Source of the DNA: Geopsychrobacter sp.
Lineage (GTDB): Bacteria > Desulfobacterota > Desulfuromonadia > Desulfuromonadales > Geopsychrobacteraceae
Direction: 5' to 3'
Length of the DNA: 13,372 bases
Assembly: GCA_021647445.1 (NCBI GenBank)
Contig: JAKIUS010000006.1
Location: forward strand, 1-13,372
The notes beneath the pieces are model-generated. The model saw only the letters and a list, made by a program, of their open reading frames with translations. It was not told the origin of the DNA and ran no database searches. Positions 12,918-13,372 of the stretch are shown here, one piece after another. A program made the position numbers and the translations under genes. Position 1 is the stretch's first letter. Each line of letters opens with the position of its first letter.

Positions 12918-13324
12918 TGTTCCGACCCGTTCTGCCCGATGAGCAAGAGTGAATTTTCCGGAGCTGTCCGAAAAGTCTTGAGTAAGGCATCACGTTCGGA
13001 TTCCGAATCTAAAGAACGATAGGAAGCCGCAAGTTTAAGCGCCTCGGGTCGCAGTTCAATGATCCAGTTATTTTTCTGATCGGAGATCAAAAGCCGGTGT
13101 CTCTCCTTAGTATCGACCTGCAACCCGCCAAAATCGAGGGCGAGACGAATGCCATCAACGGCACAGGTCTGAATTTTGTAAATGGCCGATTTTGTCCCAC
13201 CAACCAATCGACGCTGTGCCGCCCAGCCAATACGCAGCCCCAGAGTGCTCATGGGACAATAATGACCATGCTGCACAGCAAGAGCAGAAAACAACTTTGG
13301 GCTCGGGAGTTCAGAATGCGTCAA
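12914..13324 (-). CDS. FmdE-family protein (short, N-terminal domain only)
   Basis: 136 residues. The motif HGHYCPMSTLGLRIG (19-33) and the later TCAVDGIRLAL (53-63) mark the FmdE domain, first named in formylmethanofuran dehydrogenase operons. Cys23 and Cys54 with the His pair are likely metal ligands. The C-terminal zinc-finger-like domain found in longer FmdE proteins is absent. There is no signal peptide, so it is cytosolic. The start is TTG at 13324: an in-frame TAG at 13334-13336 blocks any longer start, and the next internal ATG (codon 25) would remove the HGHYC motif. A modest AGGG lies 8 bases upstream. Its stop overlaps the permease start by ATGA. Together they suggest a metal-binding cytosolic partner for the permease. 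No formylmethanofuran or molybdenum enzyme gene is present, so the original FmdE role does not apply. Confidence 0.8.
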   Translation of the reverse strand: MTHSELPSPKLFSALAVQHGHYCPMSTLGLRIGWAAQRRLVGGTKSAIYKIQTCAVDGIRLALDFGGLQVDTKERHRLLISDQKNNWIIELRPEALKLAASYRSLDSESERDALLKTFRTAPENSLLLIGQNGSEQ

Positions 13325-13333
13325 GGATGAACC

Positions 13334-13372
13334 CTAAGAATCAAAAGGCATAATGATGCGGGCAATCGTTTT
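13334..13372 (-). CDS. Possible 3' end of an upstream gene (13 codons, unidentified)
   Basis: In the same frame as the FmdE-like gene, the last 39 bases of the window read KTIARIIMPFDS and then TAG at 13334-13336. The stop lies 9 bases before the TTG start, a spacing typical of an operon, and the following Shine-Dalgarno abuts it. The fragment is too short to identify or to prove coding. Confidence 0.3.
   Translation of the reverse strand, partial: KTIARIIMPFDS

Overview
The window reads as one stretch of a Gram-negative, probably anaerobic deltaproteobacterial chromosome, of the Desulfuromonas/Geobacter type. This is an inference from the gene content: large beta-helix and propeller proteins, outer-membrane lipoproteins, a DUF3467 protein, an FmdE-family protein with a permease, and a sigma-54-like promoter. 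No rRNA or marker gene confirms it. Every gene I accept lies on the minus strand, so the window is read from high to low coordinates. I found no tRNA, rRNA, CRISPR array, insertion sequence or phage gene, and no intergenic stretch longer than about 300 bases.

Right end (13372-11961): a possible 3' end of an unknown gene, then a short FmdE-like protein overlapping by ATGA an ArsP/UPF0718-type membrane permease, together a small two-gene unit probably dealing with metal or metalloid. A 281-base AT-rich gap (11680-11960) follows, with a pair of 16-bp direct repeats 21 bp apart and a small palindrome. Next comes a secreted seven-bladed FG-GAP (VCBS) propeller protein with a C-terminal ASPIC/UnbV domain (10198-11679), closed by a strong hairpin terminator at 10137-10166.

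Main operon (10034 down to beyond base 1): just after the terminator is a good sigma-54-type promoter match, followed by at least eight tightly packed reading frames. In order they are: a lipoprotein fusing a beta-helix to a BamB-like eight-repeat propeller; a polytopic membrane protein with a spermidine-synthase-like domain; a lipoprotein of three carboxypeptidase-regulatory-like (CpdReg) modules; a secreted beta-helix protein; a secreted CpdReg protein; a second beta-helix protein split by a one-base frameshift; a third CpdReg protein; and the start of a DUF3467 protein. All junctions but the last overlap, by ATGA, TGATG or 17-20 bases.

The operon looks like an export-and-assembly system for an extracellular or outer-membrane structure. 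Beta-helix and CpdReg genes alternate, apparently by tandem duplication of a two-gene unit, and one integral membrane enzyme-like protein is embedded among them. That protein lacks the catalytic Asp of true spermidine synthases, so polyamine synthesis is unlikely. I do not recognise this gene set as a characterised system. It is the best candidate in the window for an undescribed one.
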